Below, piece by piece: positions 50,845 to 59,362 of a stretch of 64,000 bases of DNA. The notes under the pieces were generated by a model, which was not told the DNA's origin, did not search any database, and worked only from the letters and a program-made list of their open reading frames with translations. The translations under genes were made by a program, and so were the position numbers. Source of the stretch: Bacillus sp. FJAT-27264 (GTDB lineage: Bacteria; Bacillota; Bacilli; Paenibacillales; Paenibacillaceae); the NCBI RefSeq assembly GCF_001682855.1, contig NZ_MAQW01000012.1, positions 992,001 through 1,056,000 on the forward strand. Direction: 5' to 3'. Position 1 is the stretch's first letter. Each line of letters begins with the position of its first letter.

Positions 50845-51867
50845 TTATTCGTTCAGAGCTATTTTCAGCGCTTCCAGGTTCTGACGCATGATGCCCAGAT
50901 AATCGAGATTATGGCTGCGGTCCTCTTCAGTCAGGCCTTCAATCGGATTCAGTACCGCAGTCTTGGCTCCTATTTCCTTTGCAATGGTATCTGCTACACT
51001 AGAGGAAACTAAGGTTTCAAAAAATATTGTCTTCACGTTATGCGTTTTGGCAAATTCCACGATCTCGGCCATCTTAGCTGCGGAAGGCTCCTCTTCAGGG
51101 GACAGTCCGGCAATCGGCACCTGGGTTAGGCCATATTCCTTAGCAAGATAACCGAAGGCCGCATGCTGGGTAATGAAGTCCTTGCGCTTGACCTTTTTAG
51201 TAACTTCCCTGAATTCCTGGTCCAAGGCTTCCAGCTTGGAGATATAGGCATCGGCATTGGCTTTAAAATCTCCCGCGTGCTCCGGGGCAGCAGCTGCCAG
51301 GGCGGCCTCAATGTTCCGCACTTCTTTGACCGCCAAAGCTGGGTCCAGCCAGACGTGAGGATCTAGCCCACCATGATCGTGATGATGATCGTCACCTTCT
51401 TCATGGGCATGTCCATGTTCATCTTCTTCCTCTTCAGCCCCCTCCATAATATCAAGGCCCTTGCTAGCCTCGACAGACACCAGCTTGCTGCCAGAGGCAC
51501 TGTCTAGCACTTGATCCACCCAGCTCTCCATGCCGGCTCCGTTATAGACCAGCACATCCGCCTTAGTGATTTGGGCCATATCCTGTGCCGTGGGCTCCCA
51601 GTCATGCGGCTCAATACCCGGCGGGATAAGGGCTTCCACATCAGCAAGGTCGCCAGTAATATTTTTCGTGAACTCATACATCGGATAGAAGCTGACCTTA
51701 ATGTTCAGCTTATGGGATGCAGGCGCAGTAGGCGCTTCAGCTGTAGCTGTGGCAGATGTATTAGTAGAGGACCCTGTGTTAGTAGATGCGTTGTTATTGC
51801 CGCAGCCCGCAGCAATCAACAGAGAGGACAGAGACAGAACAGCTAGATGACGGATACTAAATTTCAT
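50845..51867 (-). CDS. znuA: Zinc ABC transporter substrate-binding lipoprotein
   Basis: A 340-residue lipoprotein of the ZnuA/AdcA cluster 9 family. The lipobox LLIAAGC puts the lipid on Cys22. A Thr/Ala/Ser linker follows. Zinc ligands are expected at His88 (PPGIEPHDWEP), His171 (GLDPHVWLDP), His in FITQHAAFGYLAKEYG, and Asp near the C-terminus. A His/Asp/Glu-rich loop (residues about 144-166, including HHHDH) supports zinc rather than manganese. It delivers zinc to ZnuB/ZnuC at the cell surface. Confidence 0.95.
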   Translation of the reverse strand: MKFSIRHLAVLSLSSLLIAAGCGNNNASTNTGSSTNTSATATAEAPTAPASHKLNIKVSFYPMYEFTKNITGDLADVEALIPPGIEPHDWEPTAQDMAQITKADVLVYNGAGMESWVDQVLDSASGSKLVSVEASKGLDIMEGAEEEEDEHGHAHEEGDDHHHDHGGLDPHVWLDPALAVKEVRNIEAALAAAAPEHAGDFKANADAYISKLEALDQEFREVTKKVKRKDFITQHAAFGYLAKEYGLTQVPIAGLSPEEEPSAAKMAEIVEFAKTHNVKTIFFETLVSSSVADTIAKEIGAKTAVLNPIEGLTEEDRSHNLDYLGIMRQNLEALKIALNE

Positions 51868-51909
51868 AATGAACGTGGACTCCTTTTCTTAAACAAAGAT
51901 TGTTATGAA

Positions 51910-52728
51910 CTATGAATGCTTTTTTCTATTCCGGCGCCGGATCAACTTCTGTATAGCAATAGCCATTAGAAGGAAGACCAGCAAAATCAGTGCAATCGTG
52001 CCACCGGGCGGAGTGTTGATGTAATAGGAAGCCGTCAAACCGCTGAAAACACCGGTCAGACCCGTGCCGATTGCAATCAGAACCGCAGCAGTGAAACCGG
52101 AGGCAATTCTCAGGGCAATGGAAGCTGGAAGCACGATCAGTGCAGAGACCAGCAGAACGCCAACCACCGGCATCGCCGCAGCAACCGTCATTCCGGTCAG
52201 TACAGCAAAGGAGAAGGACAACAACCCGACATGCACACCGCCAATGGCGGCAGTCTCCTCATCAAAAGTCAGGTTATAGAGCGGCCTGCGCAGCACGATG
52301 AAGAATACAAGGCCCACAGCCGCCACCACTGCAATAATGCGTAGCTGAGTGTCACTAACGGCCACAATGGACCCGAAGAGATAAGAGCTGAAGCTCTTGC
52401 TCAAATTCTGCTTCAGGCTCATTAGTACAACTGCCAGCGCCAGACCTGAGGTCATAATAATGGCCACCGGAAGCTCGCTGTATGTACGGTATGACCGGCG
52501 AAGCTGCTCGATGACAAGCCCGCCAATGACGGCCACGGCAAAGCCGCTAAGCGCCGGATTAAGGTGTAGTACCGAGCCCAGTGCAACTCCCGCCAGGGAG
52601 ACATGTGATAACGTGTCCGCCATCAGTACCTGACGACGGAGCATCAGGTAAACACCGAGCAGCGGACCGATGATGCCTATCAGACCTCCGGCCCAAAATG
52701 CGCGCTGCATGAATTCGTAACCAAGCAT
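51910..52728 (-). CDS. znuB: Zinc ABC transporter permease
   Basis: A 272-residue ABC-3 family permease with eight or nine hydrophobic helices. Family blocks are YLMLRRQVLMADTLSHVSLAGVALG at the first loop (here read from 25 onward) and AAIGGVHVGLL plus MPVVGVLLVSALIVLPASIA in the second half, the latter being the ATPase-contact region. GAGGG lies 6 bases before the ATG at 52728, which is within znuC's last codons (49-base overlap), giving coupling. The Zn path is formed by two copies. Confidence 0.93.
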   Translation of the reverse strand: MLGYEFMQRAFWAGGLIGIIGPLLGVYLMLRRQVLMADTLSHVSLAGVALGSVLHLNPALSGFAVAVIGGLVIEQLRRSYRTYSELPVAIIMTSGLALAVVLMSLKQNLSKSFSSYLFGSIVAVSDTQLRIIAVVAAVGLVFFIVLRRPLYNLTFDEETAAIGGVHVGLLSFSFAVLTGMTVAAAMPVVGVLLVSALIVLPASIALRIASGFTAAVLIAIGTGLTGVFSGLTASYYINTPPGGTIALILLVFLLMAIAIQKLIRRRNRKKHS

Positions 52729-53387
52729 TTCCAGCCCTCATTCTCCTTTCGCTCCAAACTGATGACAGTGTCCAGGTAGGGGCTCGTCTCTTCCAAGCCG
52801 TGCGTAACCATGATCACCGTCCGTCCATGCTTACTGACATAATGGCGCATGAGCCGATACAGACCTGTGCGGCTCTCCAGATCCATACCTGTAGCCGGTT
52901 CATCAAGCACCAGAACCTGTGGTTCCTGAGCCAATGCGCGGGCGATGCAAATCCGCTGCTTTTGCCCGCCAGACAGTTCGCCGATCCGGCGGTTCCGATA
53001 CTCCCACATGTCCACCTGTTCCAGACTGCGCTTCACAATGTCTTCCTGCTCAGCTGTAAACCTGCGGAACAGGCCCAATTGTGGGTAGCAACCCGAACGT
53101 ACCAGTTCGATCACTTTGCTCGGAAACCCCGCATTGAATGAGGCTACCTGCTGAGGAACATAACCGATACGCAAGCCTCTGTTCCCGGCCCCTTCCTTAT
53201 TCAGCGTAACTGTGCCGCTCCAAGGACGAAGCAGCCCGAGCATTAGTTTAAGCAGCGTCGTCTTGGCCGCACCATTTGGCCCGGTAATCCCAATGAACTC
53301 TCCGCTATGAATGTCTAGCGAAATATGGTCGATCACGGGCTCATTCCCGTAGCCGAACACAACATTCTGCATAGATGACAAAATCAT
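52680..53387 (-). CDS. znuC: Zinc ABC transporter ATP-binding protein
   Basis: A 235-residue ATPase. Walker A reads GPNGAAKTT, with Ala where most ABC proteins have Gly; the same variant is typical of AdcC/ZnuC of Firmicutes, so it is not a lesion. LSGGQKQR signature, Walker B VLVLDEPATGMD and the H-loop MVTHGLEET are intact. LPQQ-like YVPQQVASFNAGFPSKVIEL is a hallmark of this subfamily. ATG 53387 is preferred, with AAGGGAAG upstream. First gene of the znuCBA-rpsN operon. Confidence 0.94.
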   Translation of the reverse strand: MILSSMQNVVFGYGNEPVIDHISLDIHSGEFIGITGPNGAAKTTLLKLMLGLLRPWSGTVTLNKEGAGNRGLRIGYVPQQVASFNAGFPSKVIELVRSGCYPQLGLFRRFTAEQEDIVKRSLEQVDMWEYRNRRIGELSGGQKQRICIARALAQEPQVLVLDEPATGMDLESRTGLYRLMRHYVSKHGRTVIMVTHGLEETSPYLDTVISLERKENEGWKCLVTNSCSAHFGPEV

Positions 53388-53450
53388 GGTAGTGCAACTT
53401 CCCTTCTGAATTGCTTTTCTGAACCAATATAATGATAATGCAGCCGACAT

Positions 53451-53523
53451 AATCGGACTAACGTAATCGAACTAACGAATCGAACCGGCAAATCAAACTG
53501 ACAAATCGAACTTACATAATCGT
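53451..53523. repeat. 13-14-bp degenerate tandem repeat in the znu leader, merging into a Zur box
   Basis: AATCGAAC-like units start at 53451, 53465, 53478, 53491, 53504 and 53518, i.e. every 13-14 bases. The last unit is the first arm of the Zur core at 53521. The array sits between the Zur boxes and znuC. Confidence 0.7.
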
Positions 53524-53607
53524 AATTATTACGCTTAACTTTTACGATGATATCGTAATAATTACGATTTGTAAACCATTATTATAAAATAAATCGTAAA
53601 AACTACG
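53518..53607 (-). promoter_or_regulatory. Two perfect Zur boxes and one degenerate box ahead of znuC
   Basis: CGTAATTATTACG at 53521-53533 and CGTAATAATTACG at 53554-53566 match the Bacillus Zur core CGTAATnATTACG exactly; CGTAAAAACTACG at 53595-53607 is a weaker third. Centre distances are 33 and 41 bases. Zur with zinc represses such operons. They control znuCBA-rpsN. Confidence 0.9.
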
Positions 53608-53727
53608 TTTAAACCCTTCCTTGTGAGTTCCTAGCTATATAGAACGTATTAAAAGACAATGGCTAGAAAATGAGAGTTTTATGCAATCAGGATGATATTT
53701 TGGAGAATAGTGGGTTTTCGAAGTGTA

Positions 53728-53917
53728 CTTAAGTGCATTTTTGTACCTTAAATACTCTGCAACCAAAGGTGGATGGGAATTAAGTGCATTTTTGTATATT
53801 AAATCTCTCAAAATCGGCTTTTCAGGGCACTTTCCCAAAAATAAGGTACAATATTGCTCTTATTTCCTTCATTTTCCTATTTCCAAGAAAATTAAGGTAC
53901 AAAAATGCTCTTAATTG
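53728..53917 (+). repeat. Dispersed palindromic repeat, copy C
   Basis: About 190 bases. GCATTTTTGTACCTTAAAT and GCATTTTTGTATATTAAAT fill the left half; AATAAGGTACAATATTGC and ATTAAGGTACAAAAATGC fill the right half. Same order as copies A and B. It sits between the znu promoter region and the GC-rich minisatellite. Confidence 0.85.
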
Positions 53918-53957
53918 ATGAGGTGACTATTTCTCATGGTTACGAAGATGTGCATCG

Positions 53958-54215
53958 GGTGGGGAGGGTTGTTGGGTTACCGGGGTTGCCGGGGGTTACT
54001 GGGGTTACGGGGTTACCGGGGTTACGGGATTACGGGGTTACCGGGGTTACCGGGATTACTGGGGTTACTGGGGTTACCGGGGTTACCGGGGTTACTGGGT
54101 TACCGGGGTTACGGGGGTTACGGGGGTTACCGGAGTTGTCTGGATTGTCGGGGTTGCCGGGGTTGCCGGGGTTGCCGGGGTTGCCGGGGGTTCCGGGGGT
54201 TCCGGGGGTTCGCAG
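53958..54215. repeat. GC-rich 9-bp minisatellite (GGGGTTACC-type)
   Basis: About 28 units of nine bases with few substitutions (GGGGTTACC, GGGGTTACT, GGGGTTGCC, GGGGGTTCC). Two plus-strand frames stay open because the unit has no stop; one reads Gly-X-Y triplets such as GLPGLPGVTGVTG. The only start for that frame, ATG 53905, lies inside repeat copy C and lacks a ribosome binding site. It is treated as non-coding. Confidence 0.85.
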
Positions 54216-54352
54216 GGTTGGTCGCCTTCCTCGGGTTCCTGAGATTTGGAATATTTGCGACCTTAAGCTTAATCCTTTACTTCAGCAGAATAACGCCCGC
54301 ATTTCTGTTTGTATCTTAATTTCAGTTAATATAGATCAGGCATTGAGCAAAA

Positions 54353-54382
54353 AAACCGGAATCCCCATTCGGATTCCGGTTT
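54353..54382 (-). terminator. Terminator of the rpmG-COG0523 operon
   Basis: AAACCGGAATCC / GGATTCCGGTTT with a short loop; on the minus strand followed by TTTTTTT. Confidence 0.9.
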
Positions 54383-54419
54383 CATAAATAGCAATAAAGA
54401 GCCTGCAGCTTAGCTCCTG

Positions 54420-55628
54420 CTACTCCGCAACCGCTGCGAGCAGTTGTTCCGCTGGCCACGGTAGCGGATTATTGAACGTTGCCCAGTCCTGCTTCATTTC
54501 TTCAGCAGTCAGAAGGCAGCGATCCAGCCTTGCTTCGATCTCTGAGCGGTCTGCGCTAACGCCAATAAACACAATCTCGTTGATCCGGTCGCCCCACTCT
54601 TCGTCCCACTTAGCCTTAATCTCAGGCTCGCTCTCCAATACCTCCAGCTGCTGTTCCTTCGCCATTGACGCCAGCCAATATCCTGCCGGCCCAAATTGAA
54701 TCGACGGTCCAGCCTGACTCAGGCTGCCAGCAATATCGCCTTTCGCCGCGAGCCACACGAAGCCCTTGGCCCTTACGATTTCATCCGGCCAATTGCTGAA
54801 AAAGAAGCTCAGACGCTGCGGATGGAACGGCGTTCTGCGCCGGTACACGAAGGAGCTGATACCATATTCCTCGGTCTCCGGCGTATGCTCCTCCTTATTA
54901 AGCTCGGCAATCCAGCCGGAGGACAGGCTCGTTTTCTCAAAATCAAACAGACCCGTGTTGAGAATTTCCTTCGGATCAACAACACCGTTGACGGTACGGA
55001 TGATCTTGGCTGTCGGCTGGAGTTTGCGGAGCACCGCTTCCAGCTTGTTCAGTTCTTTTTCCTCCACCAGATCGCATTTGTTCAGCAGCAGCACGTCACA
55101 GGTCTCAATCTGGTCGATCAGCAGGTCCACGATATCGCGGACATCTCCTTCACCAGCGGTTTCCCCCCGGTCCAGCAAACTGTCGCCAGAAGCAAAATCA
55201 TGCCAGAAGCGATTCGCATCCACCACGGTAACCATCGTATCCAGGCGGGCCAGTGTGGTCAGGTCAATATCCAGATCAGGATCTTCGTACGTAAAGGTCT
55301 GGGCGACAGGCACAGGCTCGCTGATACCGGAGGATTCGATCAGAATATAATCAAAACGTCCTTCCAATGCCAGCTTCTCCACTTCACGCAAAAGATCGTC
55401 ACGCAAGGTGCAGCAGATGCAGCCGTTGGACATTTCCACCAGCTTCTCCTCCGTGCGGGACAACGCCCCACCCGATTTCACCAGATTGGCATCGACATTG
55501 ACTTCGCTCATATCGTTGACGATAACAGCGACCTTCAAGCCTTCGCGATTATTCAGAATATGATTCAGCAAGGTGGTTTTGCCGGAACCCAGATAGCCAC
55601 TGAGTACAGTTACAGGAATTTTTGTCAT
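54420..55628 (-). CDS. COG0523 zinc-chaperone-type GTPase, copy 1 (ZagA/YciC-like)
   Basis: A 402-residue G3E-family P-loop GTPase. Walker A is [15 protein letters not shown] near residue 15, the metal-binding CxCC motif is [14 protein letters not shown], and the guanine-specificity motif is LLNKCDL. The C-terminal CobW_C domain covers about 265-385 ([20 protein letters not shown]). Zur-regulated members such as B. subtilis ZagA deliver zinc to client enzymes like FolE under zinc limitation. It follows rpmG in an operon, 50 bases apart. Confidence 0.9.
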   Translation of the reverse strand: MTKIPVTVLSGYLGSGKTTLLNHILNNREGLKVAVIVNDMSEVNVDANLVKSGGALSRTEEKLVEMSNGCICCTLRDDLLREVEKLALEGRFDYILIESSGISEPVPVAQTFTYEDPDLDIDLTTLARLDTMVTVVDANRFWHDFASGDSLLDRGETAGEGDVRDIVDLLIDQIETCDVLLLNKCDLVEEKELNKLEAVLRKLQPTAKIIRTVNGVVDPKEILNTGLFDFEKTSLSSGWIAELNKEEHTPETEEYGISSFVYRRRTPFHPQRLSFFFSNWPDEIVRAKGFVWLAAKGDIAGSLSQAGPSIQFGPAGYWLASMAKEQQLEVLESEPEIKAKWDEEWGDRINEIVFIGVSADRSEIEARLDRCLLTAEEMKQDWATFNNPLPWPAEQLLAAVAE

Positions 55629-55678
55629 TGGTGTTGCCCCTTTCGGTGTTCAAATTTCAGGTTGTACTATGAACCGTC

Positions 55679-55828
55679 TTAACGAGTCTCGCGGTGCAGT
55701 GTCACTCTTTTCAAACGAGGGCTGTACTTTTTCATCTCAAGTCGTTCCGGATGATTCTTCTTATTCTTGGTTGTGGTGTAATTACGATCGCCGGTTTCTG
55801 TACATGCCAAAGTTACGGTAACTCTCAT
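55679..55828 (-). CDS. rpmG: Zinc-independent 50S ribosomal protein L33
   Basis: A 49-residue L33. [20 protein letters not shown] begins it and it ends [10 protein letters not shown]. Zinc-binding L33 carries two CxxC motifs; here only one single Cys remains and the C-terminal CxxC is absent, so this is the zinc-free form (RpmGC type). ATG 55828 has AAAGGG at 9 bases; an ATG at 55837 is too near. A perfect Zur box lies 23 bases upstream, and the COG0523 gene follows, so this is a zinc-starvation operon. Confidence 0.93.
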   Translation of the reverse strand: MRVTVTLACTETGDRNYTTTKNKKNHPERLEMKKYSPRLKRVTLHRETR

Positions 55829-55848
55829 TTCATTCATCCCTTTCTTTA

Positions 55849-55865
55849 TTCGTAATAATTACGAT
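55849..55865 (-). promoter_or_regulatory. Zur box ahead of rpmG-COG0523
   Basis: TCGTAATAATTACGA (55850-55864) contains a perfect Zur core. It lies just upstream of rpmG. It is 160 bases from the divergent COG0523 gene at 56023 and might act on both. A looser relative, TCGTAAAATTTCGA, is at 55910-55923. Confidence 0.9.
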
Positions 55866-56022
55866 TAACAAATCATACACGCTTTATTCACCAGATGTCA
55901 ACAACTAGGTCGTAAAATTTCGAAACGTTGTTATTTGTGGTCTTTCCAGTTGACCTATGACATAGAGATGGAAATATGAATCTATGATTCTTGTTACAAA
56001 GAATGAGGCAGGAGTGAGGAAA

Positions 56023-57051
56023 ATGAAGATACCTGTAATCATACTCAGCGGTTTTCTGGGAAGCGGTAAGACCACGTTGTTATTGTCCCTGCTGCAAGAG
56101 AGCAAGCAGAGAGGCTTGAATCCGGGCATTGTGATGAATGAGCTGGGGCAACGGGATGTGGATGGCTATATTTTGCAGGAGCATACCGGGATGACTGTAG
56201 AAAAGCTACTGGACGGATGTATATGCTGCAGCCGCAAGGAGGAGCTCGGGGAATGTCTTCAAGTGCTGCTGGCAAGGCGTCCGGATGCCATATTCATAGA
56301 ACTGACAGGCGTAGCGAATCCGGAAGAAATCGCCCATGCACTGCTGGAAACGCCTCTGCGGGACCGGCTTACGTTGCATTTCACCGCTACAGTGCTGGAT
56401 GCAGAGAATACGCTGGATTATAACAGTCGATTATCGGCTGACCGGCACCTTGTACGAACACTGCGCCAACAGATCCGTTCGGCGGACCTCATCATCGTGA
56501 ACAAGAGTGATCTCGTAGAGCAAGAGACGTTATGGAAGATAGAGAAGGTGGTGCGCAAGCAGAACATAGAGGCAGAAATCGTGTACACCCATTATAGTAA
56601 AATCAATCTGGTACCCCTGCTGGCCGGCATCACTCCCCGGGAACTTCACATTCCGGCGCCACAGCGCGCACCCCGGACCTTCAAAAGCGCTGCAATGACC
56701 AGGGTCCTGCCGGACTCCGGCGGAACGGCATTGAAGGAGCATGACACCGCACAGGACACTTCCTATTCCCAGGTCGCTGCATTGACGCTGACTTTTCCAC
56801 AGGGAGCGCCAGCACAGCTCACTAGAAGACAGTTCGAAACCTTCTTTCGAGAATGCGGCGACAGCCTGCTGCGCGCTAAAGGCCATGTAATCCTATCGGA
56901 CAATGAGCCCGTCCAGCTTGTCCAATATGCTGGCATGCGGACAACTTGGGAAGCCTCCAGCTATCCCGGTCTGCCCTATGTGGTCTGCATCGGACTGAAT
57001 CTGAATGAAGCGCTGCTGACTGAACGCTGGTCCGCCTTGTTCCGCTCTTGA
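56023..57051 (+). CDS. COG0523 zinc-chaperone-type GTPase, copy 2
   Basis: A 342-residue G3E GTPase. Walker A is [17 protein letters not shown]; the metal motif is LDGCICCSRKEELG; the guanine motif is IVNKSDL. The C-terminal CobW_C part is shorter than in copy 1 and diverged. ATG 56023 follows GGCAGGAGTGAGGAAA; a longer frame starts at 55984 with no such site. It heads an operon with YcgR- and YcgQ-like genes, with start/stop overlap to the next gene. Its partner is presumably the permease pair (inference). Confidence 0.9.
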   Translation: MKIPVIILSGFLGSGKTTLLLSLLQESKQRGLNPGIVMNELGQRDVDGYILQEHTGMTVEKLLDGCICCSRKEELGECLQVLLARRPDAIFIELTGVANPEEIAHALLETPLRDRLTLHFTATVLDAENTLDYNSRLSADRHLVRTLRQQIRSADLIIVNKSDLVEQETLWKIEKVVRKQNIEAEIVYTHYSKINLVPLLAGITPRELHIPAPQRAPRTFKSAAMTRVLPDSGGTALKEHDTAQDTSYSQVAALTLTFPQGAPAQLTRRQFETFFRECGDSLLRAKGHVILSDNEPVQLVQYAGMRTTWEASSYPGLPYVVCIGLNLNEALLTERWSALFRS

Positions 57052-58037
57052 CCTCTTTTTCACCGGTAAAAATATTCCCGCTGCTCCTGCCCGCAGCCTT
57101 CCTGCTTATTCTTGGCATCGTGTGGCTGCCGGGCCATCTGGAGCTGCTGGATAACGCGTATCTCCATTCCTTCAAAGCAAGCTTTATCGGCATTCTGCTG
57201 GAGGCACTGCCATTTGTGCTTGCCGGGGCTCTGCTGTCCTCCCTGCTGCGGGTGTTCGTGCCGGACGAAATGATCTCGCGCTGGATTCCGCGCAGCCCTG
57301 TACCCGCCATTCTTTTCGCTTGTCTGCTGGGTGTGCTGTTCCCGGTCTGTGAATGCGGCATGATTCCGCTAGTCCGCCGCCTGATTCATAAAGGTATGCC
57401 TGTGTATGTAGCGATCGTCTTCATTCTCTCCGGTCCGATTTTGAACCCCGTGGTATACGGGGCCACAATTACTGCCTTCCGTACCCACCCGGAGCTGGCC
57501 TATGCCCGCATGGGCCTGGCCTTTGCAGTCGCTTTTATCATCGGCCTGATCGTTTATTTCATCAGCGCAAAGTCGCCCCTCCGCTTGTCTGCCCGGCAGG
57601 AGAATGGGGTGGATCATCATCAAAGTGCGCGCGGCGGCAAAGCAGCTGCCGTATTCGTACACACCTCCGACGAATTTTTTGATATGGGCAAATATTTGAT
57701 CATCGGCTGTTTGTTGACGTCCGGTATCCAAACCTTTATGGTGCAGGATAGTCTGGCAGCTATCGGCGGAAAACCATTGGGGTCTTATTTTTTCATGATG
57801 GGACTAGCCTTCCTGCTCTCCCTCTGCTCCACCTCGGATGCCTTTGTAGCCTCGACCTTTCTGCATACTTTCCCGGCGGGTTCCTTGCTGGCCTTCATGG
57901 TGCTGGGTCCAATGCTTGATTTTAAAAATGCGCTGATGCTGCTCTCGCTGTTCAAAACCCGGTTTGCCTTATTCCTGTTCTTCCTGATCTTCTCAACGGT
58001 GTTTATTGGGTCAGCATGGGTGTCAGGATGGTTGTAG
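57048..58037 (+). CDS. YcgR-like DUF318 permease
   Basis: A 329-residue membrane protein with about eight helices. The family core is PVCECGMIPLVRRLIHKGMP, whose Cys-Glu-Cys may contact metal, and the second repeat has LSLCSTSDAFVASTFLHTFPAG. A cytoplasmic loop near 190-215 is His-containing (DHHQSARGG). The start is TTG 57048, overlapping the preceding stop (TTGA), so translation is coupled and no independent ribosome site is needed. With YcgQ it forms a predicted permease associated with COG0523 and zinc in Firmicutes. Confidence 0.88.
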   Translation: MTSFSPVKIFPLLLPAAFLLILGIVWLPGHLELLDNAYLHSFKASFIGILLEALPFVLAGALLSSLLRVFVPDEMISRWIPRSPVPAILFACLLGVLFPVCECGMIPLVRRLIHKGMPVYVAIVFILSGPILNPVVYGATITAFRTHPELAYARMGLAFAVAFIIGLIVYFISAKSPLRLSARQENGVDHHQSARGGKAAAVFVHTSDEFFDMGKYLIIGCLLTSGIQTFMVQDSLAAIGGKPLGSYFFMMGLAFLLSLCSTSDAFVASTFLHTFPAGSLLAFMVLGPMLDFKNALMLLSLFKTRFALFLFFLIFSTVFIGSAWVSGWL

Positions 58038-58053
58038 TTAGGAGGGAAGGACC

Positions 58054-58929
58054 TTGAATGAATCCCGGAGCATTCGGCTCCATTATCTGCTCAGAGCAGT
58101 GCTTCTGCTGGCCTTTGCCCTCTATATTGGTCACTTGACACAGCAGGACGCCCTACATTATTATGTGGCACCTAAACTGGCGCGTTGGATTAAACTCTGC
58201 CCCATCCCCCTAGCCTTGATGGCGCTCAGTCTGACGGTACAGGCGTTGTTTGGTCGAGGAGCCGCCTTGTGCGACTGCGATCATCGTCTTCCCCGGTGGG
58301 GCATCAGAAGCACTGTCCTGTATGGATTGTTCCTCCTGCCGCTGCTGTTCGGCTTCCTGCTGCCCGATCGGCCACTGGGAAGTCTGGCTGCATCTGTGAA
58401 GGGGATTGAGCTTACATATAACATCAAGGAGCCGGAGCGCGAGATCCAATTTAATAGCAACGACCCTTTTGAAGTCGAGTTTGCCCAGTTGGCGAAGCTG
58501 CTGTACAGTCAGCCTGTAATTCCGGTCTATCCGGAAATTTTCTCCGAGACTTTCGGGGCTATTGAAAGATATAAACAGAAGTTTGAAGGCAAAGATATTG
58601 CCGTATCCGGTTTTGTCTACCGAGAGAATGCCACAACTACGGACGGCCCGTTTGCCTTGAGCCGCTTTCTGGTACAATGCTGTACCGCGGATGCCACACC
58701 GTTTGGGATTATGGTGTATCCTGGTAAGAAAAAAAGCCTGCCCGCAGACACCTGGGTAGAGGTCCGGGGCAAGCTTCATGTTGGAAAATACAAAGGCAAA
58801 GATATTCTTCAGATCTCCGCGGTATCGATCACACCCATCCCGCGGCCGGCGACACCCTATATCTACACCAGTCCCGACTCCGTAGCAGAGTGGGCACAGC
58901 TACAAGCCTCTGACAAGAGCATTAGATAA
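58054..58929 (+). CDS. TIGR03943 protein, YcgQ-like permease subunit
   Basis: A 291-residue protein. Three N-terminal hydrophobic segments (about 10-30, 42-62, 82-105) are followed by an outside or cytoplasmic domain with OB-like strands (IAVSGFVYRENA and WVEVRGKLHVGKYKGKDILQ). CDCDH near residue 75 and CC near 210 offer metal ligands. The start is TTG 58054 after AGGAGGGAAGGACC. TIGR03943 proteins pair with DUF318 permeases. The stop overlaps the convergent NusG-II gene by 8 bases. Confidence 0.88.
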   Translation: MNESRSIRLHYLLRAVLLLAFALYIGHLTQQDALHYYVAPKLARWIKLCPIPLALMALSLTVQALFGRGAALCDCDHRLPRWGIRSTVLYGLFLLPLLFGFLLPDRPLGSLAASVKGIELTYNIKEPEREIQFNSNDPFEVEFAQLAKLLYSQPVIPVYPEIFSETFGAIERYKQKFEGKDIAVSGFVYRENATTTDGPFALSRFLVQCCTADATPFGIMVYPGKKKSLPADTWVEVRGKLHVGKYKGKDILQISAVSITPIPRPATPYIYTSPDSVAEWAQLQASDKSIR

Positions 58930-59326
58930 TAGCATCCAGCTCATCTTCACCGCCCGAGGACTTGTTGGGATTGAACACCTCCACCATAATCCGGGCCGGT
59001 ATGCAGATGATCTGCTGCCTAGGCCTGGAGATAAACCCCATTTCCAGCGCAATCCGCAGCGGTGCGTCTGAATAAGTCATCTGGATTCCGTAATCGAACA
59101 CCTTGAGCGTGTTGTGTCCGAATTGGGTTTTGATATCGATAATCTGTTCTTCTTTGGTCAGGGGTACCGTCTTGTACTCCTTGCCGTCCACTGTAATCAG
59201 GGCCATCAGATCCCCTTGTTTGTAATGGTCATTCAAGCTGTTGAACCATTTGACCCCATAAATAGAGCCAGCTGCAAGCAGCACCAGCAGAATGATAATA
59301 AAATCGCCGCGCTTCATCTTTTGCAA
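58922..59326 (-). CDS. NusG-domain-II membrane-anchored protein
   Basis: A 134-residue protein with one N-terminal helix (FIIILLVLLAAGSIYGVKWF) and an extracytoplasmic NusG domain II fold (PF07009): LMALITVDGKEYKTVPLTKE, then QQIICIPARIMVEVF, with one conserved-looking Cys. TTG 59326 follows AGAGGG at 8 bases; ATG 59317 is alternative. A Zur-type core lies 40 bases upstream, so this gene seems zinc-regulated. NusG-II proteins are usually found beside other transport genes; a zinc link is new to me. Confidence 0.85.
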   Translation of the reverse strand: MQKMKRGDFIIILLVLLAAGSIYGVKWFNSLNDHYKQGDLMALITVDGKEYKTVPLTKEEQIIDIKTQFGHNTLKVFDYGIQMTYSDAPLRIALEMGFISRPRQQIICIPARIMVEVFNPNKSSGGEDELDAII

Positions 59327-59362
59327 TGTAGATACCCTCTCACTAACCTAATTAAAATTTAA

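Noticed and set aside
53260..53290. Walker A of ZnuC has Ala before Lys (GPNGAAKTT)
   Set aside because: Considered as an inactivating change, but the same residue is typical of AdcC/ZnuC proteins of Firmicutes.
53905..54387. A 160-residue plus-strand frame with collagen-like Gly-X-Y repeats
   Set aside because: Its start codon lies inside dispersed repeat copy C, has no ribosome binding site, and a second frame is also open over the same minisatellite, as expected from a 9-bp unit without stops.
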